From positions 1 through 27,807 of the forward strand of contig NW_022204687.1 in assembly GCF_008831285.2 (NCBI RefSeq): a DNA stretch of 27,807 bases. The letters run 5' to 3'. Origin of the DNA: Nymphaea colorata. Lineage: Eukaryota; Streptophyta; Magnoliopsida; Nymphaeales; Nymphaeaceae. The position numbers were made by a program, and so were the translations under genes. Below are positions 1 to 8,794 of the stretch, piece by piece; position 1 is the first letter of the stretch, and every line of letters starts with the position of its first letter. The notes below the pieces were generated by a model. It made no database searches. It worked only from the letters and a program-made list of their open reading frames with translations, and was not told where the DNA came from.

Positions 1-80
1 CCAACCCCAACCCCAACCCCAACCCCAACCCCAACCCCAACCCCAACCCCAACCCCAACCCCAACCCCAACCCCAACCCC
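1..80. repeat. Left telomere, CCCCAA repeats
   Basis: About 13 uninterrupted C4A2 repeats begin at the first base and end abruptly at 80, where unique AT-rich sequence begins. On the other strand this is G4T2 running 5'->3' toward the end, as expected for a ciliate macronuclear telomere. There is no degenerate or mixed G3T3 repeat of the Paramecium kind. Confidence 0.98.
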
Positions 81-135
81 TATGATAATTATTTATGCTA
101 TCATGATAATTTAAGTATAGATAAAGAAACAAAAA
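81..135. other. Left subtelomeric spacer
   Basis: These 55 bases are all that separate the telomere from the stop codon of the first gene. They carry a 9-bp direct repeat (ATGATAATT at 82-90 and 103-111) and a short inverted repeat (ATGATA at 82-87, TATCAT at 99-104). The whole 3' UTR of the kinase gene must fit here or run into the telomere. Confidence 0.6.
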
Positions 136-1612
136 TCACAAGGCTTTATAACTAAGAACTGATCTTTTTGTATTGGTACTGGCAGTGGTTAGTTTGTTAG
201 TAGTGGTCAGCTGCATGCTGAGGCCTTTTTTGGCCACCCAAGGAGGCACCACATCGAACTTTCTCTTAGTTTGGTCGAAGATGAAACTCAATTATTCTAA
301 ATAGCCGACATTTTTACCTTGAGAGTAGTCGAAGAGCTCAGGAACTGCCTTTACCTTGAATAGAATTTCTTGGTATCTCGCCTCGTCCCTCAACTCGTCA
401 AAATATTCATGCAAAATTGCTTCAGCGGGCGTTATACGCTTTATCGGAGAGTATTGGAGGACTTTGGTGACGAGATCGATAAGAAGAGGGTCTCTGGTTT
501 GCAGTAACTAGATTAAGAAACTAGTACATTCTTCCATGGGGTGGTTTTGATCTTGGGAAACTTATTGTATTCCTTCATATCATAGGCTTTGTTCATCTCC
601 TCCACCTCATTTTTAGAAGGAGTTCCGAGTATCTTGATGATCTCGATTAGCTGATCGATTTGGGAATCTCCCATGAAGGGCGGACTGCCGTTGATCATCT
701 CGACGAGGACGCAGCCTGTGGACCACATATCGATTTGTGGAGTGTAGTCAGTAGCACCAAAGATGAGTTCGGGTGCCCGATAGCATCTGGAGCAAATGTA
801 TGCTAAGTTTGCTTAGGCTAAGTTAAAAGGATATTACATTTAACGAGCTGTTTCGCTGAGCCAAAGTCAGAGATAATCAGTTTGTGTTTGACGTTATCGA
901 CGAGAATATTTTGAGGCTTGATATCTCTATGCGCGATTGAGAGCATTGACAAGTAATTAAGCCCTCTGAAGATTTGGTAGGAGTAGATCTTGATGAGGAT
1001 AGGATTTATCTAGCGTTTTTTGATTACCTGGTAAAGGTTATCTGAAAAGTAGTCCATGACAATGTTGAGGTACTCATCTTCGCCCTAATTGGTGAGGAAG
1101 CTGTCCTTCATGACGAGGTTGTTTGGATGTTTCAACATTTTGAGGATCTGATGCTAACGATTTTTGTATTTTTTGTCTTGAAAAACTTTCTTTATTGCAA
1201 TTTTCTCACCGTTGGCCCTATTAACTCCAAAGTATACAACTCCAAAAGTACCCTTCCCGGCGACTCCTTCGATTTCATACTTGGCGGTAGTGAGTTTGGA
1301 TTTTTGATTTTGCGTGCCGGAAATATTGATTTTAGATCCTTCATCGGGTTCGGTTTTCATATGTTTGTCGATGGCTAATGGTTTATTTTGATAGATTTTG
1401 AAGTTCTTTCGTTGGGAGTTGATATCCTTGGGCATATACTTGGAGTAAACATCGATGAACTTTGGTTTTGAGCCCACCTTTTATGTTTTTTTGAGCTAAT
1501 TTTTATAGGCATTCTGAAGCGCTGGCTCCTACATTTCAGTAATGACTCTTCTATGTACTTTTTTGCTGGAACTGCTTTTTTTGTCCTTCGGGTTTTGTTT
1601 ATTGAAAATCAT
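136..1612 (-). CDS. GSK3-family (shaggy-like) Ser/Thr protein kinase
   Basis: Complete gene of 478 codons plus TGA after removal of two 20-nt introns. The reading frame is otherwise unbroken and several TAA/TAG codons read as Gln. Seen in order: a basic, Ser-rich N-terminus of about 110 residues; glycine loop GKGTFGVV (about 119-126); AIKK lysine; HRDIKPQN catalytic loop; DFGSAK; the activation-loop block [12 protein letters not shown] with the conserved GSK3 tyrosine; and [11 protein letters not shown]. The arginine and lysine positions that bind primed substrate in GSK3 (KNR, the HRD arginine, SAK) are all present. The N-terminal inhibitory serine motif of animal GSK3 is not seen. The start is the first ATG in frame. 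The gene points at the left telomere. Family assignment is firm; cellular role is inferred only from the family. Confidence 0.95.
508..527 (-). other. 20-nt spliceosomal intron in the GSK3-like gene
   Basis: On the minus strand it runs GTAC to CTAG. Removing it joins PWKN to LLQTRDP and restores the family's C-lobe ([13 protein letters not shown]). Without removal the frame is lost, so it is required. Confidence 0.9.
818..837 (-). other. 20-nt spliceosomal intron in the GSK3-like gene
   Basis: On the minus strand it runs GTAA to TTAG with a TTAAC element just before the acceptor. Removal gives [16 protein letters not shown], exactly the same length as the GSK3 family block between KQLV and YICSR. 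An alternative acceptor 15 nt downstream would delete five residues. Confidence 0.92.
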
Positions 1613-1873
1613 ACCCCCCTACTTATCGATTATAAATATTCTTTATAAACAGCGACTCAGAGTAAAATCAGCTTAAAAATACAAACTGACTATTTATCAA
1701 AGTGACTGTAGGGAGAGTTTTTTCTTTATTTGGAATTTAATATATTGAAAGAGTAAAAATATTGTTAACAAACCAAAGTAAACTGTATATTGATAGCAGT
1801 TATAACGACAATTGGGTGAGGGTTATTCTTCATCGGTGATAAAAAAATAAAGGTATTGGTAAAATAATATCAA
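1613..1873. other. Intergenic, AT-rich
   Basis: This lies upstream of the GSK3-like gene and downstream of the next minus-strand gene. No RNA gene or recognisable motif was seen; it presumably holds the kinase promoter. Confidence 0.5.
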
Positions 1874-2617
1874 TCATGAATGATTCCACAGGATTTTTAA
1901 AATAGACTACATTTTTTTGCTTTAGAATTGGTTGATAGTGATATTGATCTTATTTGACTTGGATTTTAGCTTTAGGTTTCTATTCTTGCATGATAACACT
2001 CTATTAGTACCCCTACTGTGAATGGTCTTTGATCTCTCATTGTTTCTTTCACTTAAAGTGATAGATCTTTTTTATATTTCTCTCATGCTTGAAAATGGAC
2101 ACTTCCTATTAGATCTGCAGCTGCTAACTTCTCTTAAAAAGGTCCTCGTCATGGCTAGGTTTTGATTCTAATCCTAGAAGCAATCCGGCGACGGTTTTAA
2201 TATGCCTGATTTCGATGATATTTATCCATTTCTATTCTTTTCCTTTATCTATGAGTATATACATATTTATTACCATCTATCTTTTATCTTTTAGATGTTT
2301 TGCATTTGCCTCTTGAGCTGGTTGATGCTGGAATAGCTATCATTGTTTATGGTGCTATATTTTTTATCGAGGTCCATTTTGGCATGAAACTCATCATTTG
2401 CCTAATCATGAAATTCGCAATTTTCATGGTTATTTTTCTTTTAATTTTTTCTACGTCTATATATGAACTGTTTGCGATTGATATGGGCCATATTTTTGGC
2501 ATAGATTGCATTTACTTGAGTGATATTCATATTCTTCGGCCTCAATACACTTTCCTACCAACCTGTAATCCTCAGCTCTGTCTCTTTGTTATGATCCTAC
2601 GCGTGAACTGACCTCAT
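1874..2617 (-). CDS. Hypothetical basic Ser/Asn/Lys-rich protein
   Basis: An ATG-to-TGA frame of 247 residues, open only in the ciliate code, with about a dozen TAA/TAG codons read as Gln. It begins MRSVHAQDHNKE. The middle is rich in Asn, Lys and Gln and the C-terminal half is rich in Ser and Arg (LREVSSCRSNRKCPFSSM, TLSERNNERSKT). No domain, signal peptide or membrane segment is visible and I do not recognise a family. A 25-nt GT...AG stretch at 2249-2273 looks like an intron, but splicing it creates an immediate TGA, so I kept the frame unspliced. It lies between the GSK3-like gene (same strand) and the divergently transcribed phosphatase. That it is a gene at all is moderately certain. 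Confidence 0.6.
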
Positions 2618-2960
2618 AGCGTTCAAAATAGTATTATATTTATTAATACAGTTTTATTACTATTATCAATTGTAAAATTGAGCCTTGTAAGGCTGTTTCA
2701 ATCCTTATTTTTGTCTCGTTAAATAAAAAATAGCTTCATTTGCATTTTAATTAACAGATGTACATTTGGACTGCATTCCTATGGGCCAAAATTCTTTTGA
2801 ATTCGCAAAAATCCCAAACAAAGTTATGAAGCATCAACAATCCAACCATTCATGAAACAGACATCCCATATCCCTATCAATGTCTTTTTGACTGCAACAT
2901 ATTTTTTGTTATTTTTCTATCGATTTGTCGGTCTACTGCATTTAGAAATTAATAAATCGA
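2618..2960. other. Divergent intergenic region (likely two promoters)
   Basis: 343 bases between the minus-strand orphan and the plus-strand phosphatase. It is AT-rich with no RNA gene or repeat seen. Because the flanking genes diverge, both promoters should lie here. A plus-strand hydrophobic ORF that begins in it (from 2852) is rejected because the phosphatase uses another frame. Confidence 0.5.
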
Positions 2961-4119
2961 ATGAAAGAAGGAAACAAGCGAAAAAACATAAATATCGACG
3001 ATATCATCATCAAGCTAACATAGACACCCTACAATTAGCGATCCTTCACCCTGAGGGAGTACTAGGTCGAAGGCTTATGCGTCATGATGAAAAATATTTT
3101 GATAGAACAACCCATGCTTCTTTAGCTGGAAGCACCCATACAGATATGCGGAGACACTCACGGGCAATATAATGATCTTTTGACCATTTTCAAACTCTTC
3201 GGGACCCCTGACAAGAGAAATTACCTCTTTTTGGGTGACTATGTGGATCGAGGGAAGCAATCCCTCGAATGTATTTGCCTGCTAATGGCCTACAAAATCA
3301 AATATCCCAACAATTTTTTCCTCCTTAGGGGAAATCACGAATCCAGCTAGTTAAATAAGCTCTATGGATTTTACGATGAGTGCAAAAGAAGAATGACATT
3401 AAAGACATGGAAGATCATATCTGATACCTTTAACTTCTTTCCCATCGCTGCAGTCGTCTCCAATCGCATTTTCTGCGTCCATGGAGGACTAAGCCCCTTG
3501 GTAAAAAGTATTTCTTCTTTGAATAGCATCAAGAGGCCTATTTAGCCGATAGGCAATAAGGTGTATCAGATATGCTATGGTCTGACCCTAAGCCTTCTAC
3601 TGACGGTTGGAGTGACAACTTTGAGAGAGGGATTAGCTACTATTATGGAAAGAACGTAATCGATCTTTTTCTGAATAAAAACTAATTCGACCTAATTTGC
3701 CGTTCTCACCAAGTCGTAGAAGACGGGTATTAATTCGGGTATGAAAAAAAGTTAATCACTATCTTTTCAGCTCCCAACTATTGCGGGTAATTTACCAATT
3801 TGGCAGCAGTCCTCAAAATTAGCGCTGATCTCTTGTGCAGGATCGAACAGTTCGAAGGACAGCCTCTCTTTATCAAGAAGAGAAACAGAAGCGTAACGCC
3901 TATAAGAAGACTGTTACTTCCTGAAAAAAGCGAAAAAAGTGAAAAGAGAATAATGCTAAATAGGTTGTAAAGGATATGAAGGATAATAAAGGAGAAGAAA
4001 TCAAAAAAAGAAAAGCTACCAAAATCATGAAAGTCCAGCTATAAAAAATAGATCAATCGTCATTAAACATGGATGATGATATGGACTAGCCCGAATAGGA
4101 GCTTATCAAGACTGAATGA
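2961..4119 (+). CDS. PP1-like Ser/Thr protein phosphatase catalytic subunit
   Basis: The PPP-family metal-centre motifs are all present: GDTHG (about residues 64-68), GDYVDRG, RGNHE, then HGGLSP, LWSDP, SHQ and [18 protein letters not shown] and the spacing place it nearest PP1. TAG/TAA encode Gln at family Gln positions (SSQLNKL, CGQF). The start is chosen because frame +1 to the hydrophobic ORF gives IDDIIIKL and VEGLC, matching the PP1 N-terminus. Near 3561-3570 the frame steps by one missing base: reading through gives 24 residues between LSP and DMLWSDP, exactly the PP1 spacing. A 26-nt GT...AG stretch just upstream (3502-3527) is an alternative. A second step near 3931-3945 is needed to reach an acidic tail ending at 4119; otherwise the protein ends at 3979. 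The tail is therefore uncertain. Confidence 0.9.
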
Positions 4120-4217
4120 TCAGTTACTTTGTATATATTTAAATCTTTTTAAATTGATGGAAGGATCGACTTGATTTGGTGTATATGCAGAAATAGTATG
4201 ACAATCTATAATATATA

Positions 4218-4913
4218 ATGAGTCGGAGAATAACATTAACTATAATAGTAAATTTATTACTTGCCATCAGTGCCTATTGTCTGATACTTCTAATCTCACG
4301 GCCTTAGGAAGAGAACGACGCAACGACCAAACTTCGACTCACTTGTCTGTTGGGAGTTCACATCTTAATCTTCATATGGATGTTCATCATCATCAAGGTT
4401 GAACAGCTATTTAGTATTATCCTTTCAATCTTCGTCTGCCTGTCTGCCATATCCCTCTCTCTCTACCTCTGCGAAATAAAAGTGCAATATATAAGCAGGA
4501 GTCATTGGTATCACTATAACCACTATTCTTACCATCTTTAAAAATTAGAGCTGACTTATCTAAACATCTACTTCCTCGTTTATATGTACTCCTTAATCGG
4601 ACTCATCCCGTCTGGTCTTTTTTTGGCATCAACAGAAGGGTTGATGTGCTGGCAGGTGTATCTTATCAACAAATACAAAGATAAATGCCTCAAAAAAGTA
4701 CCCTTCAAATAAGCGTTAAAGAACTAAGTATGCTCCATATGTTTGGGTGAGTTTAGCTCATAGTCTGTAGATAGTTTAATGCAAATTAACAACTGCGGGC
4801 ACATCTTTCATGAGAAATGCCTATGCTAATGGATTAGATATAAGACCAAATGTCCAATGGATCGCAGCGAAATCTTTGTGTATCACTAAGAAGAGGAGGA
4901 AATTTCATAATGA
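4218..4913 (+). CDS. Multi-span membrane RING-H2 protein, probable E3 ubiquitin ligase
   Basis: An unbroken frame of 231 residues ending in TGA. There are hydrophobic segments near residues 8-28, 45-65, 68-88 and 122-145, so about four membrane spans. A C-terminal RING-H2 finger follows: CSICLGEF, then CGHIFHEKC, then KCPMD. The last metal ligand is Asp (CPMD) rather than Cys, a variation known in some functional RINGs. The tail is acidic. By family the protein would hand ubiquitin from an E2 to membrane-associated substrates; the target is unknown. It lies 98 nt after the phosphatase on the same strand and converges on the tubby gene 43 nt away. Confidence 0.88.
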
Positions 4914-4956
4914 TTCTTAATTTTTCATTATTCTAAGATTGAAGAATAAATATCAT

Positions 4957-6579
4957 TCATTGGCAGAAAAGCTTAAAGTCAAAACTGCTCAGGACGATTC
5001 CCATCGCAATGAATGGTGACAAAGGATATGAAATCTATGTACAAAAAGTATTGCTGTCTGTTTTGCAGAAGAGCAAGATGTATCGGTTGGGGTCATTCTA
5101 GGCAATTAAAACAGTGTTTTTGACTGATGCCATTTTGCATTTTCCTTTAAAGTTCATAGAATAACAACCAAGCGTGTCACTCCATTATGGCTTTTTATTT
5201 ATCATCTTAAAGATTTTATTCTGCTTGGCATTTTATCCCATATCGTAAAGTTACTTTAAGTTGTAATCATATTGTTCGGCCCTTTGTATAGTGATTATGA
5301 TGGATATTATTCGTTTTTCACGTAAATTTCTATCTTTCTAAAAGCTGAAGAACATGTAAACTCAGTTTCATAGGCAATCGTGCAAACAGTTCTTACTTAT
5401 CTTCAACTCTTTGATATAAATTAAAGCAGGTGCCGAAGAAATTTCCTGCAAGATAACCTAAGAAACCATCGGAACTGCCATCGTAAACTCTTTATTCAGA
5501 ACTTATGTTGTAACGAGAGTTTATTGTACCACATTGTTTCTTTGCATTCAAGATAAGCTTTTTATTTTTGATTTCAAAAGAATATTCAGGATGCCAATAG
5601 TTCAAACAGCATAGTTTTTGCCTTTAAAAACTGCATTTAAATGTTTTGCTGATTGGAACAATCTTCTATGCAATTTTCTTCGTTTTTTCATTTTAACTTG
5701 TATGGAAAAGTTGAGTAATACTGGACATATTTACATTTGCAGCTTATTAACTTCTTATTTTTTGCTCAGGGCAACCATAGATGTCTAGTTTTGTAGAATA
5801 CCGCTAGTGTTTATGAAATTTCTCCTTGTTTATGAGAATGTATTGGAGGCAGTGCTTTATCTTGTTTTTTGCTTTTGCTTACTCCTGTAATCGACTGAAT
5901 TATCTCATCGTGATCTTTTTATGGTGAGCAAGATGGTCCTCTGTTTTATGATATTCCAGTTAAACAACTTCTTTTTCACGAGCTTGGTTCAGCAAATTCG
6001 GGACTATTTTTTTGGGATCTTTAAAGTTCTATACTTATCAGCAAACTTGCTACTTGTTACACTGCTGGAGTCATTTACATCTTGAAATTTACTCTTGTTT
6101 TTATTTCTTCGTCGTTCATTGTTCCTACTGAGTCCTCTTGTGTCCTATTATTTTCCCTAAGTATATGATTAGTTTTTGGATAATTCAGAGTTGAAGTCAC
6201 TGATCAGTTCCATTTCATTGCTAATTTATTTGTATTCCACTTTTTGGGGCTGCTCCAATCCATCTTTACGAAAGGAGTAAGCGTTTTATTACATAAAGGC
6301 TAAATTTGATGGCTTGAGCTCTTGCTGCTGAGCAGGTGGAGCCTAATTGTGATCCTTTTGATGCTTCTTTAAAGGTGAGGGCAGTGAATTAAAATTAGGA
6401 GAAATAATTTGTTCGTGATGTTCGTGTAGATGGTTGCCATTCTCAGACTATTCATCGAGTAGAACTGGCTATATTCGGCCTTAGCTTTAAGTGTTTGGCT
6501 TTTCTCTTGGAGCTGGGACTTCGACAATCTACTCATCGTCCTCAAAAATGAAGAGTTAATTTTCTTTCTTAGGTTACAT
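4957..6579 (-). CDS. Tubby-like protein (TULP family)
   Basis: The N-terminal half is hydrophilic and rich in Gln, Asn, Ser and Lys (starting MQPKKENQLFIFEDDEQ). The C-terminal half matches the tubby beta-barrel: a YNIS block, then GFLGYLAGNFFGTCF (the tubby G-x-L-x-x-N-x-x-GT-x-F signature), AYETEF, NKKPQWSD, MNFKGK, MASVKN, and the family's very end LSSFDFKLFC followed by Gln and TGA. Tubby domains bind membrane phosphoinositides and carry membrane proteins into cilia. The frame steps by one missing base at least twice, near 5280 (by the GGCCC run) and near 5420-5435. A further step near 6034-6053 is explained either by a 20-nt GT...AG intron or by a missing A. A 358-codon hydrophobic ORF on the other strand (5009-6085) is only its shadow. 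Confidence 0.9.
6034..6053 (-). other. Possible 20-nt intron in the tubby-like gene
   Basis: On the minus strand it runs GTAGC to GATAAG, 20 nt, and its removal corrects the reading frame. The alternative is one missing A in the seven-A run about 20 nt downstream. The encoded region is not conserved, so the sequence alone does not decide. Confidence 0.4.
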
Positions 6580-6835
6580 GTAACTTAATTTATAAGGGTT
6601 GAAATAATATCAAAAATATCAGCATCAACATTGGATCTAACAATTAATAAAGTGTAACTTGCTAGTTTCTCAAAGAGAATCACTTTTCCTTTGAAATAAA
6701 AACCCTCTCATTACTATATAATCAGATAAACGTTTAGAAATTAGTTTTAACGAATGCAAGAGAGGAAATGCCGAAGGATATGATAAAAGCATGCTTTTTT
6801 GACTTATTTTGATGAAAAATAAAATGTAAAAATCA

Positions 6836-7200
6836 TCATTTTTGTTGTACTTCAGACTTATTTTGATAAAGTAGGTTTGTGCCATATTGCGATAAGTATG
6901 ATTTACTTTTTTCAAAGGCCTATCTAGAGTATTTGGCATAGTTGTGTGGAGTAGGCGCCCACCCATCAGATTGATTTTGTCAGTAAAAGGCTGAAAGTTT
7001 GATTTATACTCCGATCCTCCTATCCTTCTAGAATAAACATCAGAAATACTCTAATTTTTGTGGTGTAAAGAGTGTTAAGAATCACTAACAAAGTTAGAAG
7101 CGCTTGAAATAGATGCATAAGTACAATGTAGGATTATTGGCTCGAGAATTTTTTGATAGTTGTGGAAATAGGCTCTCTCCTGGTCAGCTTTACTCGTCAT
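6836..7200 (-). CDS. Small hypothetical protein
   Basis: Reconstructed as 114 residues: ATG at 7200, a 22-nt intron at 7103-7124, and two one-base steps at homopolymers (T6 at 7149-7154 and T4 at 6975-6978 on the plus strand). With these the length is an exact multiple of three and the product is evenly hydrophilic, from MTSKADQERAYFHNYQK to a C-terminus ending NKSEVQQK. It is rich in Ser, Asn, Gln and Tyr, with no membrane segment and no domain I recognise. It sits between the tubby-like and p24 genes, all on the minus strand. The existence of the gene is likely, but the reconstruction is an inference. Confidence 0.5.
7103..7124 (-). other. 22-nt intron in the small hypothetical gene
   Basis: On the minus strand GTACTT to TTTCAAG. 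Removal joins ANNPTF to ASNFVSDSQ and keeps the downstream frame, which is open to the end of the gene. Confidence 0.55.
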
Positions 7201-7367
7201 CTTTGCAATTATTATAACTTCCAGAAGAGAAACGCTTAATTTACTTTCAAAAACAGAAAATATATCAAATAGAAGAAAATTGGAAATTGTAGAATAAATA
7301 AATTAGATATTATGGAGAGTTATATTTGGAATTGTGATTGTGTTATCAGCATCGAGCAATAGCATCA

Positions 7368-7975
7368 TCATATGTACTTCCTGGCATGCAAATACTTCTT
7401 AATCACTTTGTATTGTAGGTAAGTCAATACGAAAGAGGCTATGACGAAGATCCCTGTAAAACATAGAGTTCGGTAAATGTATACTTTTCACGTTCTTCAG
7501 CCACCATGATTTCCAAGCCTTCACTGTTCTCCTTTACGATGTCTTGGATAAACTATTGAGCAATTTTGCTTGATTTGCCAAAGCGCCAATAAGATCATCT
7601 CCACCGACAGCACTTCCGAAGTCATTGGCATGCTTTCCTATAGCGATTTGCATACTTATTTTATTGCTTGAGGTTCCTCGATTCAAGAAGCAAAAGTGAT
7701 GTGTGCCGTATCTTTGAGTGGTGACTGACTTCGTGAAGCCCATATTGATTATTTGCTCGTTAGGACGGGTATCATGCCTTCTTTGAATTAAAAGGTAAAG
7801 TTTCCTTTGGTCTTCAAATCGATCTTGATAAGTGTGTGTCTTGCTTAATTATTTACTTCATACGTATATCTTAGGACAAGCAAATTTGGTCGCCTTCTTC
7901 CACTTGTCTCGATATAAAGATTCCCTTAACTGTTGCGAATAGTAAAACAGTGATAAGAACGTGAGAGTTTTTCAT
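7368..7975 (-). CDS. p24/emp24 family transmembrane cargo receptor (GOLD domain)
   Basis: 196 residues after removing one 20-nt intron and allowing three one-base steps, so the length is a multiple of three. There is a cleavable-type signal peptide (MKNSHVLITVLLFATVKG). A GOLD domain follows, with the lumenal cysteine pair context (DQICLSQDI and HHFCFLNRG). Next come a helical stretch (NSEGLEIMVAEEREKY), one membrane span (TGIFVIASFVLTYL) and a short basic cytosolic tail ending HARKYI. That order is diagnostic of p24 proteins, which cycle between ER and Golgi in COPII and COPI vesicles and help select cargo. The steps lie near 7768-7778, at T4 7564-7567 and at A4 7458-7461 (plus-strand bases). 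It diverges from the next gene with only 90 nt between starts. Confidence 0.88.
7844..7863 (-). other. 20-nt intron in the p24 gene
   Basis: On the minus strand GTATG to ATTAAG. Splicing joins CLSQDI to PRHTLIKIDLKTKG in the GOLD domain; without it the frame ends at a TGA 30 nt downstream. Confidence 0.85.
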
Positions 7976-8065
7976 AAATATGAATTAATAATAATCAATA
8001 TTGATTAACAAATCCCAATAATTACTTTGAATTAGTTATAAATAAATTTGAATTGAGTTTGTTAG
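7976..8065. promoter_or_regulatory. 90-nt divergent promoter region
   Basis: The start codons of the p24 gene (minus) and the next membrane-protein gene (plus) are 90 nt apart. Both promoters and 5' UTRs must lie within this AT-rich stretch. No specific element is recognised. Confidence 0.45.
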
Positions 8066-8613
8066 ATGGCCAACACTACCGCTCAAAATTGCCAAAGAGG
8101 AATCATCTTCATTACCTTTCTGCTTGTCTTGCTGTACTTCATCGTGACCACTATCAGCCTGATCAAAAAATTGATCGATAATAATGAAGATGAAACATCG
8201 GGGACCAAAGATACAAGGAGGGAGATTAGAAGAAGCAACCTAATTACGATCACAGTGAGGAAAAGTTTGATCATGCTGCAATGGACGCCACCAATATCAA
8301 ATCAGACGATACCACCCTCATCAAGGTTGTTAAAAAGGTGAAAGAGCTCTAAAGCCGCTATTTTCCTTTGTTTGTTTGCGTTCCTCTCAACATCCTCACA
8401 GGGACTGCAAAGGCCTTCTCTTTCGTCTTCTACTTCTTCATCTTAATCGTTGTCCTTCTCTTCAATGTTGCCAAGGTGCACAAGAAATGCTGCGAACATA
8501 AGTGCATGATAGCCATTGTGGAGAATCTTTGGATTGGGATGATGTTCTTCGAATTGCTGAACATTTGGGGAGCCACTACAATCCTACAGCCGTATATTGT
8601 TACTGCTGGATGA
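8066..8613 (+). CDS. Multi-span membrane protein, unknown function
   Basis: 182 residues with one missing-base step near 8212-8221, which gives an exact multiple of three. A first membrane span (IIFITFLLVLLYFIVTTISL, about residues 13-32) is followed by a charged loop of about 70 residues containing KQPNYDHSEEKFDH. Further spans follow near VCVPLNILTG, FSFVFYFFILIVVLLF and IGMMFFELLNIWG, with a Cys/His-rich link (HKKCCEHKC) between them. I do not recognise the family. After the TGA the same frame stays open for 55 codons and begins with another hydrophobic stretch, so the true C-terminus could lie further on. Confidence 0.65.
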
Positions 8614-8794
8614 ATCATTGATCTTTCCTTCATTATTGGAACATACATATCAATCATAATTCTTAAGACCTTTTGCAAGCTTTTTGTAAATTACTCATAA
8701 ATTTACCATTTTGATCTTTACTCATTTATTCTGTCATTACTTTATCTTCAGTCAACTTTTTGAATAGATTATTATAAGATAATTAGTTTAACGG

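Noticed and set aside
2249-2273. 25-nt GT...AG intron in the orphan gene at 1874-2617
   Set aside because: Splicing gives an immediate TGA, while the unspliced frame is open to a natural end.
2852-3172. Plus-strand ORF with an apparent signal anchor ahead of the phosphatase
   Set aside because: The phosphatase N-terminus ([13 protein letters not shown]) lies in the next frame over the same bases.
5009-6085. Plus-strand multi-span membrane protein ORF
   Set aside because: The opposite strand encodes unmistakable tubby-domain blocks; the hydrophobicity is the complement of Lys/Glu/Gln/Asn codons.
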